In this document: piece after piece, positions 8,149 through 14,060 of the stretch | Layout of the letters: every line of letters begins with the position of its first letter | How positions within the stretch are numbered: position 1 is the stretch's first letter | Source: Oceanospirillaceae bacterium | GTDB taxonomy: Bacteria > Pseudomonadota > Gammaproteobacteria > Pseudomonadales > Balneatricaceae | Length of the DNA: 14,060 nt | Direction of reading: 5' to 3' | Assembly: GCA_003521845.1 (NCBI GenBank) | Contig: DPHB01000028.1 | Coordinates: forward strand, 8,619-22,678 | The notes under the pieces: model-generated | Database searches by the model: none | What the model was told of the DNA's origin: nothing | What the model saw: only the letters and a program-made list of their open reading frames with translations | Position numbers and translations under genes: made by a program

Positions 8149-9414
8149 ATGAGCGTACGAGCCTATTGGCAGTTGCTACAAGAGCACACACGTTTTGCGG
8201 CCTTTGGTGTGATCATTGCCTTTGCTTCGTCTTTTGGCCAGACCTATCTGGTGGGTATATTTGGGCAATCTATTCAACAGGATTTTGGCCTTAGTCATAC
8301 CCAGTGGGGTGGGGTCTATATGGCGGGGACCTTGCTCAGTGCCTTGTTGTTGCCTATTTCTGGTAAGTGGATCGACCATATGGCTTTGCCGCGCTACACC
8401 CTGTTTGTGGTGTTGAGCCTAGCGTCAGCGGCCTGGTTTATTACCCAAGTGCATTCGGTCTGGTGGTTGGTGTTTGCCATTTTTTTATTGCGTCAGTCTG
8501 GGCAAGGTCTAATGAGTCATGTGGCTTACACGTCCATGGGACGTTATTTTGATCATGATCGTGGTAAGGCGACGGCTTTGGTCGCCATGGGATTTGCTCT
8601 GGGTGAAGCAGTACTACCTTTATTGGCAGTGTTGGCTATCGCAGCCGTTGGCTGGCGCTATAGTTTTAGTGGCATAGCGGTATTTGTTCTGGTGGTCATC
8701 GCGCCTTTGAGCTTATGGCTGTTGCGGGGCCATAAGCAGCGTCATGAAAAGTATGAACAACAGCTGCAAGAGCGTGAAAGCACAGCTGATGATGCATTTG
8801 CCGAAGAGTCCCAAAGCAAAGCGAATACTAGGTCATGGCAGCGTCGCGATGTGCTGCGAGATTATCGTTTTTATTTGTTGTTGCCAGGGGTGTCAGCCAT
8901 TTCAATGGTGTCCACGGCTATGTTTTTTCATCATCTTAACTTGGCCGATGAAAAGGGCTGGTCCCATGCCTTTTTGACCAGCAGTTATATGCTCTACTCG
9001 GTGATCGTCATTAGCACGGCCGTTATTACTGGGCAGTTAATAGACCGGTATAGCGCTAAGTCTCTGGTGCCCTATACCTTGTTGCCGTTAGCAGCGGCGT
9101 TAAGCATGATTAATCTGATTGACGGCCATTGGGTCATTTGGCCCTATTTGATTTTGTTGGGTATTGGCAATGGCTTTGCGCAAACCGCGCAGTCTGCCCT
9201 GTGGCCAGAGCTATATGGTGTGCGTTATCTAGGTTCTATAAAAAGTTTGTTTTGGACCATTGTGGTGTTTGCTTCGGCCCTTGGGCCAGTATGGTTAGGT
9301 TTTTTGGTGGACCAAGGCTACTTACTGCAAGAGGCTGTGCTAACCATGGTTGTGTATTTGTTGCTGGCAACGGTGATGTTGTTTATTGGTGTGCGGGGTT
9401 ATCGGCAAACATGA
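8149..9414 (+). CDS. Major facilitator superfamily (MFS) transporter
   Basis: A 421-residue integral inner-membrane protein, the normal length for a 12-helix MFS carrier. Two hydrophobic halves (~14-185 and ~235-415) are separated by a charged loop (~188-232, rich in Gln, Glu, Lys and Arg). Signature loops are seen after TM2 (GKWIDHMALPRY) and in the second half (GQLIDRYSAKS), with YFDHDRGKATAL between TM4 and TM5. The overall look resembles monocarboxylate or oxalate/formate-type carriers, but the substrate cannot be read from sequence. AAGGGG five bases before the ATG is a strong ribosome site. The gene follows the FAD oxidoreductase by 19 bp, so the two are probably co-transcribed and the carrier may import the oxidase substrate. 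It is followed by a 121-bp gap with the trp promoter. Confidence 0.85.
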   Translation: MSVRAYWQLLQEHTRFAAFGVIIAFASSFGQTYLVGIFGQSIQQDFGLSHTQWGGVYMAGTLLSALLLPISGKWIDHMALPRYTLFVVLSLASAAWFITQVHSVWWLVFAIFLLRQSGQGLMSHVAYTSMGRYFDHDRGKATALVAMGFALGEAVLPLLAVLAIAAVGWRYSFSGIAVFVLVVIAPLSLWLLRGHKQRHEKYEQQLQERESTADDAFAEESQSKANTRSWQRRDVLRDYRFYLLLPGVSAISMVSTAMFFHHLNLADEKGWSHAFLTSSYMLYSVIVISTAVITGQLIDRYSAKSLVPYTLLPLAAALSMINLIDGHWVIWPYLILLGIGNGFAQTAQSALWPELYGVRYLGSIKSLFWTIVVFASALGPVWLGFLVDQGYLLQEAVLTMVVYLLLATVMLFIGVRGYRQT

Positions 9415-9455
9415 AATCTGGCTTATTCAGTAGGCGACCAAAGTTAGCCTAAATG

Positions 9456-9496
9456 GGCACAGTGCCTGTGCACTGGCCTAGCTCTAGGCGTATAAT
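9456..9496 (+). promoter_or_regulatory. Probable trpG promoter with overlapping dyads
   Basis: A perfect TATAAT lies at 9491-9496, 40 bases before the trpG start. No good -35 match sits at the right distance, which suggests a weak or activator-aided promoter. Just upstream are short inverted repeats: GGCAC-A-GTGCC (9456-9466), AGTGC-CTGT-GCACT (9461-9474) and CCTAG-CT-CTAGG (9477-9488). The last touches the -10 box and is placed like an operator. No Trp-rich leader peptide and no terminator/antiterminator pair are visible, so classical attenuation is not supported. Confidence 0.45.
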
Positions 9497-9523
9497 GGCA
9501 AGCCTCTTTTATTGACCTTTTGT

Positions 9524-9527
9524 GGAG
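9524..9527 (+). promoter_or_regulatory. Ribosome binding site that sets the trpG GTG start
   Basis: GGAG stands eight bases before GTG 9536, which gives the family N-terminus (M)LLMLDNYDSFTYN. A longer in-frame TTG at 9512 would add eight unconserved residues and has no ribosome site. ATG 9545 is further away and would remove conserved residues. Confidence 0.65.
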
Positions 9528-9535
9528 CACAAACT

Positions 9536-10114
9536 GTGCTGTTAATGCTAGATAACTACGACTCCTTTACTTACAACCTAGTGCACTACTTTCGTGAACT
9601 GGGGGCGCAAGTAGAAGTGTATCGTAATGATGCCCTTAGTTTGGCAGATATCGAAGCACTGGCACCTAGCCATTTGGTGGTATCTCCCGGCCCCTGTACA
9701 CCCAATGAAGCGGGTATTAGCTTGGCGGCCATAGAGCATTTTGCTGGTAAAATTCCCATTTTGGGTGTGTGTTTGGGCCACCAAAGTATTGGCCAGGTGT
9801 TTGGCGCCGAGGTAGTGCGCGCCCAGCAAGTTATGCACGGTAAAACCTCCATGGTTAGTCATGCCAATAAAGGTGCTTTTGCCGGTTTGGAAAACCCGTT
9901 GCAAGTGACCCGTTATCATTCCTTGGTATTGGCCCCAGAAAGCATCCCCGAATGCCTAGAAGTGACGGCTTGGAGCTTGGATAATGAGGGCAATCAAGAG
10001 GCGATAATGGGGGTGCGACATAAGCAATTTGATGTGGAGGGTGTACAGTTTCACCCCGAGTCCATATTGACCCGCCAAGGTCACGAATTGCTAGCCAATT
10101 TTGTGCACAGATAA
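9536..10114 (+). CDS. trpG: Anthranilate synthase component II, glutamine amidotransferase (TrpG/PabA family)
   Basis: TrpG hydrolyses glutamine and channels ammonia to TrpE for making anthranilate from chorismate. From GTG 9536 it is 192 residues, the usual length. Visible class I amidotransferase features: LDNYDSFTYNL at the N-terminus, VVSPGPCTPNEAG, the nucleophile elbow GVCLGHQ with C79, MHGKTS, and H173/E175 in VQFHPES, completing the Cys-His-Glu triad. It is followed after 68 bp by trpD and then trpC, the pseudomonad-type trpGDC order, so TrpG is favoured. The same subunit probably also serves PabB in folate synthesis if no separate pabA exists. trpE is not in the window. Confidence 0.92.
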   Translation: MLLMLDNYDSFTYNLVHYFRELGAQVEVYRNDALSLADIEALAPSHLVVSPGPCTPNEAGISLAAIEHFAGKIPILGVCLGHQSIGQVFGAEVVRAQQVMHGKTSMVSHANKGAFAGLENPLQVTRYHSLVLAPESIPECLEVTAWSLDNEGNQEAIMGVRHKQFDVEGVQFHPESILTRQGHELLANFVHR

Positions 10115-10148
10115 GCACCTATTTGTGCTACAGTATTAGTCTTTTGCT

Positions 10149-10166
10149 GCACTCGTGAACTAGTAC
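10149..10166. promoter_or_regulatory. Candidate TrpR-type operator in the trpG-trpD gap
   Basis: The dyad GCACTCGTG | AACTAGTAC lies in the 68-bp gap, five bases before the trpD ribosome site. Its right half is identical to the half-site of the symmetrical E. coli TrpR consensus (GTACTAGTT | AACTAGTAC, recalled from knowledge) and its left half matches 6 of 9, so 15 of 18 overall. A matching promoter is not evident, so it could be chance, or an internal control point for trpDC. Confidence 0.4.
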
Positions 10167-10182
10167 ACTCAGGGATTTCAAA

Positions 10183-11202
10183 ATGAACATGCAACAGGCT
10201 ATTGCCGCCGTAACAGAACGCCGTGATTTAAGCCAAGAAGAAATGCGCGCGGTGATGAATATCATCATGACTGGCGATGCTACACAGGCACAGGTAGGTG
10301 GGTTTTTGATCGGCCTGCGCATGAAGGGTGAAACTGTCGATGAGATTACTGGCGCTGTGGAAGCCATGCGGGCTTTGGCCACAGGTGTAGAGGCGGTTGG
10401 TGAACATGTCATTGATACCTGTGGTACGGGTGGTGATAGCTCTGGCGTTTTCAATGTATCCACGGCTTGTGCTTTCATTGTGGCGGCCGCTGGCGGCCAG
10501 GTAGCAAAGCACGGCAACCGTTCAATTTCTTCCAAAAGTGGTAGTTCGGACCTGCTAGAAACAGCGGGTTTAAACCTCACCTTAAAGCCACATCAAGTGG
10601 CCCAATGTATTCGTGAAGTTGGCGTTGGCTTTATGTTTGCTCCGGCCCATCATAGCGCCATGAAACACGCTATTGGCCCGCGTCGCGAAATGGCGGTACG
10701 GACTATCTTTAATATCCTTGGCCCCCTCACCAACCCAGCCGGTGCGCCCCATCAATTGTTGGGTGTATTTAGTCGTGAATGGCAGCGCCCTATGGCCGAA
10801 GTATTGCGTCGCTTGGGTAGCAAACACGTGATGGTGGTGCATTCGGCAGATGGTTTGGATGAAATTTCCATCGCCGCGCCTACGCATGTTGTAGAATTGA
10901 AAGCTGGCGAAATTACCGAGTACACCATAGATCCAGCAGCTCACGACTTAGCACACGGTAGTTTGCAGGACTTGGTAGTGGATGGCTCGACACAGAGTCT
11001 AAAATTAATCACCGCCGCTTTTGCTAATCAAACCGGCGCACCACTGGACATGTTGTTGCTTAATGCCGGTGCGGCCATCTATGTTGCCGACCTAGCCGAC
11101 TCCTTAGAAGCAGGTATCGCCAAAGCTCGCGCAGTTATAGCCAGTGGCCAGGCGCAAGCAAAGATGGACCAACTAATGGCCTTAAGTAAGGAAATGTCTT
11201 GA
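10183..11202 (+). CDS. trpD: Anthranilate phosphoribosyltransferase
   Basis: TrpD joins anthranilate to phosphoribosyl pyrophosphate, the second step of tryptophan synthesis, in the cytoplasm. It has 339 residues, the standard length for a monofunctional enzyme (not fused to TrpG as in E. coli). Key motifs are the PRPP-binding DTCGTGGD (78-85), VAKHGNRSISSKSGSSDLLE (from ~107) with the conserved HGNR, and FAPAHHSAMKHA followed by RTIFNILGPLTNPA. AGGG stands eight bases before the ATG at 10183; an ATG two codons later is less well placed. The gene lies between trpG and trpC, and its TGA stop overlaps the trpC start, which implies translational coupling. Confidence 0.97.
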   Translation: MNMQQAIAAVTERRDLSQEEMRAVMNIIMTGDATQAQVGGFLIGLRMKGETVDEITGAVEAMRALATGVEAVGEHVIDTCGTGGDSSGVFNVSTACAFIVAAAGGQVAKHGNRSISSKSGSSDLLETAGLNLTLKPHQVAQCIREVGVGFMFAPAHHSAMKHAIGPRREMAVRTIFNILGPLTNPAGAPHQLLGVFSREWQRPMAEVLRRLGSKHVMVVHSADGLDEISIAAPTHVVELKAGEITEYTIDPAAHDLAHGSLQDLVVDGSTQSLKLITAAFANQTGAPLDMLLLNAGAAIYVADLADSLEAGIAKARAVIASGQAQAKMDQLMALSKEMS

Positions 11203-12011
11203 GCATGAATACCCCAACTGTATTGAAACGCATTGTTGCGCGCAAACTAGAAGAAGTTGCTGAACGCCAAGAGCGGGTGCCTGTGCCTGTGTTGTTAGAG
11301 CAAATTGTGGCCAATAGTATCGGTGAATGGGCACCACGTGGCTTTACGCAAGCCATGTTGGACAAGGTGGCAGCGGGTGAGTCTGCGGTAATTGCTGAAG
11401 TTAAAAAGGCTTCACCTTCTAAAGGTGTTATTCGTGCAGACTTTGATCCAGCACAAATAGCCAAAAGCTATGCCGACGGTGGAGCTACCTGTATGTCCGT
11501 ATTGACTGATGCTGACTTCTTTCAAGGTAGTGAAGCCTACTTACGCGAAGCTCGAGCGGCTTGTGCGCTGCCTGTGATTCGCAAAGATTTTATAGTCGAC
11601 CCTTATCAGGTATACGAAGCCCGTGCTATCGGTGCCGATTGCATCTTATTGATTGTCGCTTGCTTAGAAGACGAGCAAATGCAAGATTTGGCAGAGCTGG
11701 CCGAAGACTTGGGTATGGATGTACTGGTTGAATCCCACGATGCCGAAGAATTGCAGCGTGCGTTAAAGTTGAGCACACCGCTGATTGGTATTAATAATCG
11801 CAACCTACATACTTTTGACCTGACTCTACAGACAACCTTTGATTTATTGCAAAAAATTCCTCAAGATCGATTGGTGATTACCGAAAGCGGTATCCATACT
11901 CCTGCCGATGTGGCGGCGATGCGCAAGCAAGGCGTCAATGCATTTCTGGTAGGTGAATCCTTTATGCGAGCCGAACAGCCAGGCGAAAAATTGTCGGAGT
12001 TGTTTGCTTAA
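11199..12011 (+). CDS. trpC: Indole-3-glycerol phosphate synthase
   Basis: TrpC closes the indole ring from carboxyphenylaminodeoxyribulose phosphate, the fourth step of tryptophan synthesis. It is a single-domain barrel of 270 residues, not fused to TrpF. Motifs: AEVKKASPSKG (66-76) with the catalytic Glu and Lys, VLTDADFFQGS, VIRKDF (126-131) with the catalytic Lys, VES (177-179), INNRN (188-192), ITESGI (227-232) and the phosphate loop FLVGESFMR. The TTG at 11199 overlaps the trpD stop (TTGA) and stands six bases after AAGGA (11188-11192). An ATG two codons on, at 11205, is possible but 12 bases away. Either way it is coupled to trpD. trpF, trpB and trpA are not in the window. Confidence 0.96.
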   Translation: MSMNTPTVLKRIVARKLEEVAERQERVPVPVLLEQIVANSIGEWAPRGFTQAMLDKVAAGESAVIAEVKKASPSKGVIRADFDPAQIAKSYADGGATCMSVLTDADFFQGSEAYLREARAACALPVIRKDFIVDPYQVYEARAIGADCILLIVACLEDEQMQDLAELAEDLGMDVLVESHDAEELQRALKLSTPLIGINNRNLHTFDLTLQTTFDLLQKIPQDRLVITESGIHTPADVAAMRKQGVNAFLVGESFMRAEQPGEKLSELFA

Positions 12012-12049
12012 TTAATCACCAATTAATTATAAAAACAAAGGGAAACATT

Positions 12050-12511
12050 ATGAAAACATTAACCAAGTGGTTGCTGGTAGCCTGTATGGCTAGCCTATCA
12101 AGCCTGACCTGGGCTGATGCACAAGAACTGCTAGGCACCTGGGTTACGCCAGAAGACAAAGCCGTTATAGAGATTTTCGAGCAAGATGGCGCCTATTTTG
12201 GCAAGTTTGTGAGTTTAAAAGAACCTTTGTACCCAGCGGGTCATGCTAGTGGTTTGGCAGGCCAGGCTAAGGTAGACCGTAATAACCCCGATGCTAACAA
12301 ACACCATGACCCAATTATTGGTTTGAATTTATTACGTGGTTTTACCTACAAGGGTGATCATACTTGGCATAAGGGACGTATTTACGATCCTGAAAATGGT
12401 AAAGACTACAAATGCACCATCAAGCTACAAAAAGATGGCACCCTAAAAGTGCGTGGCTTTGTTGGTATTTCTCTATTTGGACGCACACAAATCTGGCGCC
12501 CATATAATTAA
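12050..12511 (+). CDS. DUF2147 family secreted protein
   Basis: A 153-residue protein with a signal peptide: basic MKTLTK, a hydrophobic core, and a probable signal peptidase I site after SSLTWA (A22). The mature part matches the DUF2147 family by eye: ELLGTWVTPEDKAVIEIF near the start, DRNNPDANK, IIGLNLLRGF, WHKGRIYDPENGKDY, and the closing KVRGFVGISLFGRTQIW. This is a small beta-rich periplasmic or exported domain of unknown function. A lipobox-like LVAC (9-12) is present, but the hydrophobic stretch before it is too short to favour a lipoprotein. It lies 38 bp after trpC, across an AT-rich gap with an 8-bp inverted repeat (TAATTAAT, 12009-12016; ATTAATTA, 12022-12029), and 15 bp before the OsmC gene. 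In pseudomonads a crp-type gene (vfr) sits at this place. Confidence 0.85.
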   Translation: MKTLTKWLLVACMASLSSLTWADAQELLGTWVTPEDKAVIEIFEQDGAYFGKFVSLKEPLYPAGHASGLAGQAKVDRNNPDANKHHDPIIGLNLLRGFTYKGDHTWHKGRIYDPENGKDYKCTIKLQKDGTLKVRGFVGISLFGRTQIWRPYN

Positions 12512-12526
12512 TTAGGATTTAACAGC

Positions 12527-12955
12527 ATGACAATGACAGCAAACGTAAGCTGGGACGGTGGCGTAAGCTTTAAGGCCGAAGGCGCTACTGGTCACACAGT
12601 ATTTATGGATGGCCCTGCAGAAAAGGGTGGCCAAGATAAAGGCTCGCGCCCTATGGAGCTATTGCTTATGGGGATGGGTGGTTGCACTTCTTTTGATGTC
12701 ATGAGCATTTTGCAAAAGTCGCGTCAAGACGTGGTTAATTGTGTTGCTCAGATTAGCGCTGAGCGCGCCGATGCCGTGCCTTCGGTGTTTACCAAGGTGC
12801 ACGTACATTTTGTTGTCTCTGGTCGTAAATTAAAAGAAAAAGTGGTTGAGCGAGCTATTCGCTTATCTGCCGAAGAGTATTGTTCAGCCTCCATTATGCT
12901 GGAAAAAGCCGGGGTTGAAATTACCCATGATTTCGAAATTGTTGAGGTTGAATAA
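12527..12955 (+). CDS. OsmC family protein (YhfA-like)
   Basis: A 142-residue OsmC/Ohr-fold protein. It resembles E. coli YhfA more than the OsmC or Ohr peroxidases: MDGP near the N-terminus, SRPMELLLMGMGGCTSFDV, SILQKSRQDVV, FTKVHVHFVVSGR, and LSAEEYCSASIMLEKA. The two family cysteines are C53 and C119. OsmC and Ohr members reduce organic hydroperoxides with such a pair, but the physiological role of the YhfA group is not established, so a peroxidase role is only likely. AGGA nine bases before the ATG at 12527 supports this start over the ATG two codons later. It is packed between the DUF2147 gene (15 bp) and hisC (3 bp). In E. coli yhfA neighbours crp, and in pseudomonads a relative follows vfr; no crp is seen here. 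Confidence 0.9.
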   Translation: MTMTANVSWDGGVSFKAEGATGHTVFMDGPAEKGGQDKGSRPMELLLMGMGGCTSFDVMSILQKSRQDVVNCVAQISAERADAVPSVFTKVHVHFVVSGRKLKEKVVERAIRLSAEEYCSASIMLEKAGVEITHDFEIVEVE

Positions 12956-12958
12956 GCT

Positions 12959-14017
12959 GTGAGCCGTTTTTGGTCAGACCTGGCGCATAGCCTAAAACCC
13001 TATGTGCCGGGCGAACAACCTAAAATCACCAACCTGGTGAAATTGAACACCAATGAAAACCCCTTTCCGCCTTCGCCCAAGGCGGTAGCTGCTATGCAGG
13101 CAGCAACGGGTGATGACTTGCGTTTGTATCCGGACCCTACCTGTAGCAACCTGCGCCAAGCCTTGGCAGATTATACAGGCTTGAGCATGGATCAGGTGTT
13201 TGTTGGCAATGGCTCCGACGAAGTGTTGGCCCATGCTTTCCAAGGCTTGTTGAAGCAAGACGACAAACTACTGTTTCCGGATATCACCTATGGTTTTTAT
13301 CCTGTTTATGGTGATTTGTTTGGCATCGACTACCAAGCCGTGGCCTTGGCCGATGATTTGAGTATTGACGTAGAAGATTACATTGGCAACAACGGTGGTG
13401 TCATCATTGCCAACCCCAATGCCCCTACGGGTGAATTACTAAGTTTGGACAGTATTCGTACCTTACTGCAAGGTAATCCAGATCGTGTGGTCATTATCGA
13501 CGAAGCCTATATCGATTTTGGTGGTGAATCTGCCGTGGCTTTGGTGCCCGAGTTTGATAACTTATTAGTCGTACAAACCTTATCTAAATCACGCTCGCTA
13601 GCGGGTTTGCGAGTGGGTATGGCCTTTGGTCAAGCCCACCTAGTACAAGGCTTAGAACGTATTAAAAACAGCTTCAATCCTTACCCACTAAGTCGTGAAG
13701 CCTTGGCTGGTGCTACCGCCTCTATCGAAGACGTGGATTACTTTAATGCCACGCGCCAAGCTATCATTGCGCAACGTGAAGAGCTCAGTCGGCAGCTTAG
13801 CCAGTTAGGCTTTAGCATGAGCGACTCGAAAGCCAACTTTGTGTTTGTCGAACATGCCGTAAAGAGTGCAGCAGATATAGCCGCAGGCCTACGTGAACAA
13901 GGCGTGATAGTGCGCCACCTCACCGCCAGCCCACGCACCCAAAACCGACTGCGCATCAGCATCGGCACCCCCGCCGAATGCCAAACCCTCCTCACCGCCC
14001 TACAAACACTTTTGTAA
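12959..14017 (+). CDS. hisC: Histidinol-phosphate aminotransferase
   Basis: HisC is a PLP enzyme (class I/II aminotransferase fold) that transaminates imidazole-acetol phosphate with glutamate in histidine synthesis. It has 352 residues, the normal length. Seen: LVKLNTNENPFPPSP near the N-terminus, GNGSDEVL, ANPNAPTG (151-158) with the PLP-contacting Asn154, DEAYIDF (181-187) with D181 and Y184, and the PLP lysine K210 in TLSKSRSLAGLRVG; an Arg in NRLRISIGT near the end is placed to bind substrate. The start is GTG, three bases after the OsmC stop; GAGG at 12944-12947 is rather distant, so translation may be coupled. Paralogues of this family can act on aromatic keto acids, and the nearby trp genes leave that open. 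The last ~100 bases are unusually C-rich for this window. Confidence 0.93.
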   Translation: MSRFWSDLAHSLKPYVPGEQPKITNLVKLNTNENPFPPSPKAVAAMQAATGDDLRLYPDPTCSNLRQALADYTGLSMDQVFVGNGSDEVLAHAFQGLLKQDDKLLFPDITYGFYPVYGDLFGIDYQAVALADDLSIDVEDYIGNNGGVIIANPNAPTGELLSLDSIRTLLQGNPDRVVIIDEAYIDFGGESAVALVPEFDNLLVVQTLSKSRSLAGLRVGMAFGQAHLVQGLERIKNSFNPYPLSREALAGATASIEDVDYFNATRQAIIAQREELSRQLSQLGFSMSDSKANFVFVEHAVKSAADIAAGLREQGVIVRHLTASPRTQNRLRISIGTPAECQTLLTALQTLL

Positions 14018-14021
14018 AGAT

Positions 14022-14060
14022 AGACTGGCACTTTGGGGTCAGACCCCAAAGTGCCAGTCT
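14022..14060. repeat. Perfect 39-bp palindrome at the right edge, possible terminator or dispersed repeat
   Basis: Arms AGACTGGCACTTTGGGGTC (14022-14040) and GACCCCAAAGTGCCAGTCT (14042-14060) are exact reverse complements, 19 bp each, around a single A. It begins five bases after the hisC stop. GGGGTCAGACCCC cores like this occur as dispersed repeats in many gammaproteobacteria, sometimes near IS200-like (Y1/RAYT) transposases. It could end or protect the hisC transcript, though no T-run is visible because the window stops here. Confidence 0.8.

Noticed and set aside
9129..9452. A 107-codon frame over the end of the MFS gene
   Set aside because: It is a shifted frame of the transporter and shows no continuous protein family features.
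9495..9515. Mini-ORF (MASLFY) upstream of trpG as a trp leader peptide
   Set aside because: It overlaps the -10 box, contains no Trp codons, and no terminator/antiterminator hairpins follow it.
12050..12085. Lipoprotein signal (LVAC) in the DUF2147 protein
   Set aside because: The Cys is only residue 12, with about five hydrophobic residues before it. The hydrophobic region continues beyond it to a good signal peptidase I site after SSLTWA.

Overview
The window looks like chromosomal DNA of a gammaproteobacterium, probably aquatic or marine. This rests on a trpG-trpD-trpC block of the pseudomonad type, a YhfA-like OsmC protein, a HisC of the gammaproteobacterial type, a PutA without an N-terminal DNA-binding domain, and a large acidic repeat adhesin of the kind common in marine bacteria. 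Base composition is moderate (near 50% GC by eye). I cannot name the genus.

Layout. (1) Positions 2-2236: the C-terminal part of a giant secreted repeat adhesin, cut by the left edge. It holds two copies of a roughly 195-residue block, a lectin-like domain and a C-terminal type I secretion-like region. (2) 2268-2714 on the minus strand: an Lrp/AsnC regulator transcribed away from putA, with a 170-185 bp AT-rich control region between them. (3) 2900-6523: putA, the bifunctional enzyme taking proline to glutamate. It has no ribbon-helix-helix domain, so the neighbouring Lrp-type protein is the likely regulator. (4) 6553-6734: two copies of a dispersed palindromic repeat of the 'GTCATTGCGAG' type. 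(5) 6783-9414: a two-gene unit of an FAD-dependent DAO-family oxidoreductase and a major facilitator transporter, probably for uptake and oxidation of an amino acid or amine. (6) 9536-12011: trpG, trpD and trpC, covering the anthranilate synthase amidotransferase subunit, anthranilate phosphoribosyltransferase and indole-glycerol-phosphate synthase. A TrpR-operator-like dyad lies just before trpD. (7) 12050-14017: a secreted DUF2147 protein, a YhfA-like OsmC protein and hisC, closely packed and in the same direction. (8) 14022-14060: a perfect 39-bp palindrome at the right edge.

The genes form three functional blocks: surface adhesion, proline (and perhaps related amino acid) catabolism, and tryptophan/histidine biosynthesis. 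Both edges fall in repetitive sequence (a repeat adhesin on the left, a palindrome on the right), so the window may be a whole assembly contig broken at repeats. I see no phage, CRISPR array, tRNA, rRNA or defence locus. Nothing amounts to a clear new multi-gene system. The most interesting leads are the candidate TrpR operator inside the trp cluster, the adhesin's supra-repeat, the DUF2147 gene where a crp/vfr gene sits in relatives, and the terminal palindrome.
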